DNA of 16,316 nucleotides from positions 1-16,316 of the forward strand of contig CACXCY010000053.1 in NCBI GenBank assembly GCA_902766265.1, read 5' to 3'. A program made the translations under genes and the position numbers. This DNA comes from an uncultured Bacteroidota bacterium (GTDB taxonomy: Bacteria; Bacteroidota; Bacteroidia; Bacteroidales; P3). How positions within the stretch are numbered: position 1 is the first letter of the stretch; each line of letters starts with the position of its first letter. Below are positions 13,016 through 16,316 of the stretch, piece after piece. The notes beneath the pieces were generated by a model that saw nothing but the letters and a program-made list of their open reading frames with translations, had not been told where the DNA came from and did no database searches.

Positions 13016-15883
13016 ATGCGTAGAATCATTATTCTCTTTGCGGTAATGTTGCTGGCTTCAACCAGCGTTCATGCGCAAGAACTCCAAATTCCGGAAATGC
13101 AAGTTGCACCTGCCGGTATAGGTATCTCGGCTCAAGGGCTGAGCAGCACCAGCGCTTTTTTGTTGGCCGAACTCACTTTGCGCCACACAGACACTAAGAC
13201 ACTTTGCGAACGCTACCGCTTGGTGGGCGAAGGCGATGCCATTAGCGTCAACGCATTTGTGCAGTTGAAGAGTGGTGTTGATATTCGTCAGCTGGAAACC
13301 TATGAGGTCACGGTCAAGGGCTGTGTTGGAAACACGCTCTCCATACTTGTCCCCCTTGCCCGCTATGCGGACTTGGCTACGTCAAGACTGTGTGAGTTGA
13401 TTGACATCGGATCACCAGAGCATCTGGTCATTAATCAGGCGCGTGCCTCCAATAGAATCAATACCCTCTACAACGGCTCCGGTGTTGACCGTCGCTACAA
13501 TGGCAGTGGCGTAGTGGTGGGTGTCGTGGACAACGGCTTCGAGTATGGCCATCCGGCATTCTACGACAGCACCGGCACCACATTGCGAGTGAAACGGGTC
13601 TGGAACCAGAAAGCCACGAGTGGCACTCCTCCGACGGGATACACTTACGGCGCTGAATATACCACCACGTCGAGCATCTTGGCTGCACAGACAGATATCG
13701 CCACTATGAGTCACGGTACCCATGTGACGGGTATCGCTGCCGGATGTGGTGGCAATAATGCTACCGGAGCGACTTACCGCGGTGTGGCGCCGGCAGCCGA
13801 CATTGTGCTGGTCACCACCACCTTGGCGTCGTCGGCTACTTTTGACGGCATAAAGTATATCGTTGATTATGCCCAATCGGTAGGCAAACCTTGCGTCATC
13901 AACCTCAGTCTCGGCAGCCATGTGGGTCCCCACGACGGAACATCGACGTTTGACCGTCTCTGCGACACAATGCTCTCTACCAGACGGGGTGTCGTCCTGG
14001 TGGGCGCCGCTGGTAATGAAGGCGAGGACAGTCTGCATATCAGCAAGACGTTTACCGCTACTGATACCAATCTGTATACGATGCTCGACTTCGAGGGGTC
14101 ACAGGCAGGAAGCGGTATCATAGATATTTGGGGAGCCCCAGGCAAGAGATTCATGGCTGGTGTGGGCATTGTTGACGGAAACGGCCGATTTGTGTCGACC
14201 ACCTACCTCTATTACTCTCATACCTCATCCTCCTCTACGACGAATCTGAGCGGCGCGGTGGACATTACCATATACCAGAGTGGCTCCAGTAGCTACAACA
14301 ACCGTCAGAGCGTCTCGTTCGTCATAGACGCCACTGCTCTTCCTTCGGGCTATCGCACGGTGGTGATTGTCAGAGGTAGCGAACCGCAAGTCCTTCACAT
14401 GTGGGGCGAAGGTTGCACCTTCATTAACGGCGGCTATAGTAGTGTTACGGCCGGCAATACCGATTACACCGTCGGTGAGACAGGCGGAACAGGCAATTCG
14501 ATGCTCACGGTGGGCTCCTATGTCACCCGTAATACTTGGCAAGCTCTCAACGGTACCATACCTAACACGAGAACCGTTATCGGCACCCTTTCCTATTTCT
14601 CATCGCATGGCCCCACGCTTGACGGACGAGTGAAACCCGATGTGGTGGCTCCTGGCGAGTGGATTGTCGCCCCCATCAACCGCTTCAATACTAGCTACAC
14701 GGGATCTGTATATGCTGTGGCCCGTACCTCCTTTAACGGCAACACCGAATATTACGGGGCTATGCAGGGTACCTCTATGGCTACGCCTTTCGTCACGGGT
14801 GTGGTGGCTTTATGGTTGCAAAACAACAACAATCTGAGCTATGCCGATGCCAAGCGCATCGCCCACAATACTGCCCTCAGCGATAGTCACACTGGCACGA
14901 TTCCCTCTACAGGCAGCAACCTCTACGGTTGGGGCAAAATCAATGCCATCGGAAATATTCCCTATACGCCAACCGCGGTGTACAACGTCAATGTCACGGT
15001 GAACAAGAGCAGCTACGGAAGTGTCAACAACGTGAACGGTAGCCACAATGAAGGGGATGCGCTCACCCTCACGGCTACAGCCACTTCCGGCCACCACTTC
15101 CTCTATTGGTCAGACGACCACAGCTCGGCCAACCCGCGCACCCTTATCGTGACTTCCGACACCACGTTCACGGCGGTGTTTGCCGTCGACGACAGAGGTA
15201 CGCTCAATAGCTCGTGTGTCGTCGGCACTACAACCTATGAGACGCACTTTGATGAAGACAACGATTGCTGGATACTGCAAGACATGAACAACGACGGAGC
15301 CACCTGGCGCTTCACCTACGACTATGGCGTAGACCAGACCATCTGTGCTGCTGTCGTGGGGGCGAGAAACAGCAACGAGTATCTCGCATCGCCTTTCATC
15401 CAGCAGGCGGGAAGGTATACTGTTACATGGAAGGCCCGTGGTTTCCAGAATGGAACACCAGAGGTATACGGTTTGTATGCCTACGACGGTGACGATAACC
15501 CCTGTATTTTCTCCGAGACGCTTAACAACATAAACTATGTCTCTCGTTCGGCAAACTTCGTCGTTCGCTCGGGAAAACCTGTGCGGATGCTTTTTGTCTA
15601 CACAAGCGACAATAAATCGGGCATGCTGCTTGACGATGTCTGTATCACCCGCACAGGAGATGCTGGCATCGACGATATGTCGGATGACGGTATCAGCGTC
15701 TATACGCGCGACGGACGCCTTGTGGTCGAGGGAACGACTGATGAAGTGAGGGTGTTCGACGTCATGGGGCGTCGCATTCGCCGATTTGTTGCCGGCTCGA
15801 TCGACGGCGAATCCCTGCCCATCGGTGTCTACATGGTTCAGGTCGGCAGCCGCCCGGCACGGAAAGTTGTGGTCCTCCAATGA
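13016..15883 (+). CDS. S8 family subtilisin-like serine protease with T9SS sorting domain
   Basis: 955 residues. A signal peptide (1-21, ending HAQ) and a propeptide-like region (about 45-140) precede the subtilase domain. The triad is Asp172 (GVVDNG), His233 (SHGTHVTG) and Ser587 (GTSMATPFVTG), with the oxyanion Asn334 in GAAGNEG. A beta-rich insertion of roughly 140 residues lies between Asn334 and the KPDVVAPG segment (540-547). After the catalytic domain come one InlB-type repeat (655-723), a choice-of-anchor-J/adhesin-like domain (about 736-880) and a type A T9SS sorting domain (about 890-955). The enzyme should be exported by Sec and then T9SS and be active outside the cell. It follows the propeptide-like gene by 24 bp with no promoter between. 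Its last 198 bp nearly match those of the C10 peptidase gene. Confidence 0.95.
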   Translation: MRRIIILFAVMLLASTSVHAQELQIPEMQVAPAGIGISAQGLSSTSAFLLAELTLRHTDTKTLCERYRLVGEGDAISVNAFVQLKSGVDIRQLETYEVTVKGCVGNTLSILVPLARYADLATSRLCELIDIGSPEHLVINQARASNRINTLYNGSGVDRRYNGSGVVVGVVDNGFEYGHPAFYDSTGTTLRVKRVWNQKATSGTPPTGYTYGAEYTTTSSILAAQTDIATMSHGTHVTGIAAGCGGNNATGATYRGVAPAADIVLVTTTLASSATFDGIKYIVDYAQSVGKPCVINLSLGSHVGPHDGTSTFDRLCDTMLSTRRGVVLVGAAGNEGEDSLHISKTFTATDTNLYTMLDFEGSQAGSGIIDIWGAPGKRFMAGVGIVDGNGRFVSTTYLYYSHTSSSSTTNLSGAVDITIYQSGSSSYNNRQSVSFVIDATALPSGYRTVVIVRGSEPQVLHMWGEGCTFINGGYSSVTAGNTDYTVGETGGTGNSMLTVGSYVTRNTWQALNGTIPNTRTVIGTLSYFSSHGPTLDGRVKPDVVAPGEWIVAPINRFNTSYTGSVYAVARTSFNGNTEYYGAMQGTSMATPFVTGVVALWLQNNNNLSYADAKRIAHNTALSDSHTGTIPSTGSNLYGWGKINAIGNIPYTPTAVYNVNVTVNKSSYGSVNNVNGSHNEGDALTLTATATSGHHFLYWSDDHSSANPRTLIVTSDTTFTAVFAVDDRGTLNSSCVVGTTTYETHFDEDNDCWILQDMNNDGATWRFTYDYGVDQTICAAVVGARNSNEYLASPFIQQAGRYTVTWKARGFQNGTPEVYGLYAYDGDDNPCIFSETLNNINYVSRSANFVVRSGKPVRMLFVYTSDNKSGMLLDDVCITRTGDAGIDDMSDDGISVYTRDGRLVVEGTTDEVRVFDVMGRRIRRFVAGSIDGESLPIGVYMVQVGSRPARKVVVLQ
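15686..15883 (+). repeat. 198-bp T9SS tail segment, copy B
   Basis: This is the counterpart of 11931-12128, encoding the sorting domain of the S8 protease. The protein-level differences from copy A are four substitutions: Ile/Val, Thr/Ile, Asn/Ser and Ile/Val. The match ends with the stop codon and a shared TGATGAA; downstream sequence differs. Confidence 0.93.
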
Positions 15884-15925
15884 TGAAGGGCTAAATATTG
15901 ACCGCCAGCCAAATTTATGGGATAC

Positions 15926-15966
15926 ACATGGCAATTCGTGTTCAGCGTTTACATGAATTGCCATGT
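15926..15966. terminator. 16-bp hairpin 43 bp after the S8 protease gene, possible terminator
   Basis: ACATGGCAATTCGTGT (15926-15941) pairs with ACATGAATTGCCATGT (15951-15966) with one G-U wobble and a 9-base loop. No T tract follows on either strand, so it is not a standard intrinsic terminator; it could instead be a processing site or protein-binding palindrome. The position after the last gene of the unit favours a 3'-end role. Confidence 0.5.
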
Positions 15967-16071
15967 AATTGACCATGAATTAATTTGCCTCAACAGAGCC
16001 CCTGATTCGCGAATCTCCATCTGCCTGCCAGAAGACCCCTGCACTATCCCCACGGCAACGCGGGAAAATAT

Positions 16072-16149
16072 GAACCTATGTTCGTGAGCCGATGAACATA
16101 GGTTCGTTGGCCAATGAACATATGTTCGTAGCCCGATGAACCTATGTTC
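16072..16149. repeat. Palindrome array 3: four 12-bp palindromes at 22-bp pitch, different sequence
   Basis: Units at 16072 (GAACCTATGTTC), 16094 (GAACATAGGTTC), 16116 (GAACATATGTTC) and 16138 (GAACCTATGTTC), with exactly 10-bp spacers GTGAGCCGAT, GTTGGCCAAT and GTAGCCCGAT. Unit 2 is the exact reverse complement of units 1 and 4, and unit 3 is a perfect palindrome. The middle spacer contains the 8-bp palindrome TTGGCCAA. The last unit is followed by ATTTTTAAC and a T run. The layout equals arrays 1 and 2 although the sequence does not. Confidence 0.93.
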
Positions 16150-16256
16150 ATTTTTAACTTTTTTTACGATGACTTCCGGGTGCCATACAGCAACCTTGAT
16201 ATTCGGGTGATATTCGGCACCCGGACGGCAGCAGTTTCGCAAGTGTTTGGCAAGGG

Positions 16257-16316
16257 GTAGCCATAGTGATGCCATACTGTAGCCATAGTGTAGCCATAGT
16301 GTAGCCATAGTGTAGC
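16257..16316. repeat. 11-bp tandem repeat GTAGCCATAGT, continuing past the right edge
   Basis: Units at 16257, 16268, 16279, 16290 and 16301 plus a partial at 16312. The second unit is diverged (GATGCCATACT); units 1, 3, 4 and 5 are identical. The array is open at the window edge, so its full length is unknown. The unit is not palindromic. Confidence 0.9.

Larger units (their letters stand above)
15884..16316. other. Repeat-rich non-coding region after the S8 protease gene
   Basis: I see no real gene here. It contains a 16-bp hairpin (15926-15966), palindrome array 3 (16072-16149), a 9-bp inverted repeat CCGGGTGCC/GGCACCCGG (16176-16184, 16216-16224) around a duplicated GATATTCGG, and an 11-bp tandem repeat running off the edge. 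The long minus-strand frame across it is a by-product of these repeats. Confidence 0.65.

Noticed and set aside
15949..16308. 119-codon minus-strand ORF
   Set aside because: It is built from the 11-bp repeat, the palindrome array and the hairpin; composition and internal repetition are those of the DNA repeats, and no protein family is recognisable.

Overview
This window looks like chromosomal DNA from a member of the Bacteroidales, probably an uncultured gut- or oral-type lineage with fairly high GC. Four signs support this. Promoters have the Bacteroidetes form (a TTG-type -33 box plus TAnnTTTG at -7) and there are no Shine-Dalgarno sequences. Two very large secreted proteases end in type IX secretion (T9SS) sorting domains. 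The gene content (DUF362 lipoprotein, Na/Pi cotransporter with PhoU-like tail, C10 peptidase, DUF4143 ATPase) is typical of the group. I recognise no rRNA, tRNA, CRISPR array or insertion sequence.

Left part, minus strand (1-5850). An apparent operon runs right to left: YqhD-type iron alcohol dehydrogenase, an exported flavodoxin-like protein, and a DUF362 lipoprotein cut by the window edge. Upstream of it lies a DUF4143 AAA ATPase, which has its own promoter and three tandem 33-bp imperfect palindromes. After about 0.4 kb without a convincing gene come a DUF1295 membrane protein, the fluoride channel CrcB and ribosomal protein S15. S15 has a clear terminator.

Middle, plus strand (6188-7995). 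A Na+/phosphate cotransporter is transcribed divergently from rpsO.

Right part, plus strand (8184-16316). This is a secreted-protease island. A C10 cysteine peptidase with InlB-type repeats and a T9SS tail is followed by a two-gene unit: a small secreted protein that resembles the propeptide of the next gene, and an S8 subtilisin-like protease with a T9SS tail. The two units share a paralogous upstream module made of an array of 12-bp palindromes at exactly 22-bp pitch, then a matching promoter, then a long structured leader. The last 198 bp of both protease genes are about 95% identical, which suggests recent duplication or gene conversion. A third 22-bp-pitch array with an unrelated 12-bp palindrome follows the S8 gene, and an 11-bp tandem repeat runs off the right edge.

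My inference is that the two proteases are co-regulated and exported through the outer membrane by T9SS, and that the small protein acts in trans on the subtilase as inhibitor or folding helper. The palindrome arrays, the stand-alone propeptide paralogue and the repeats before the ATPase are the least explained elements.
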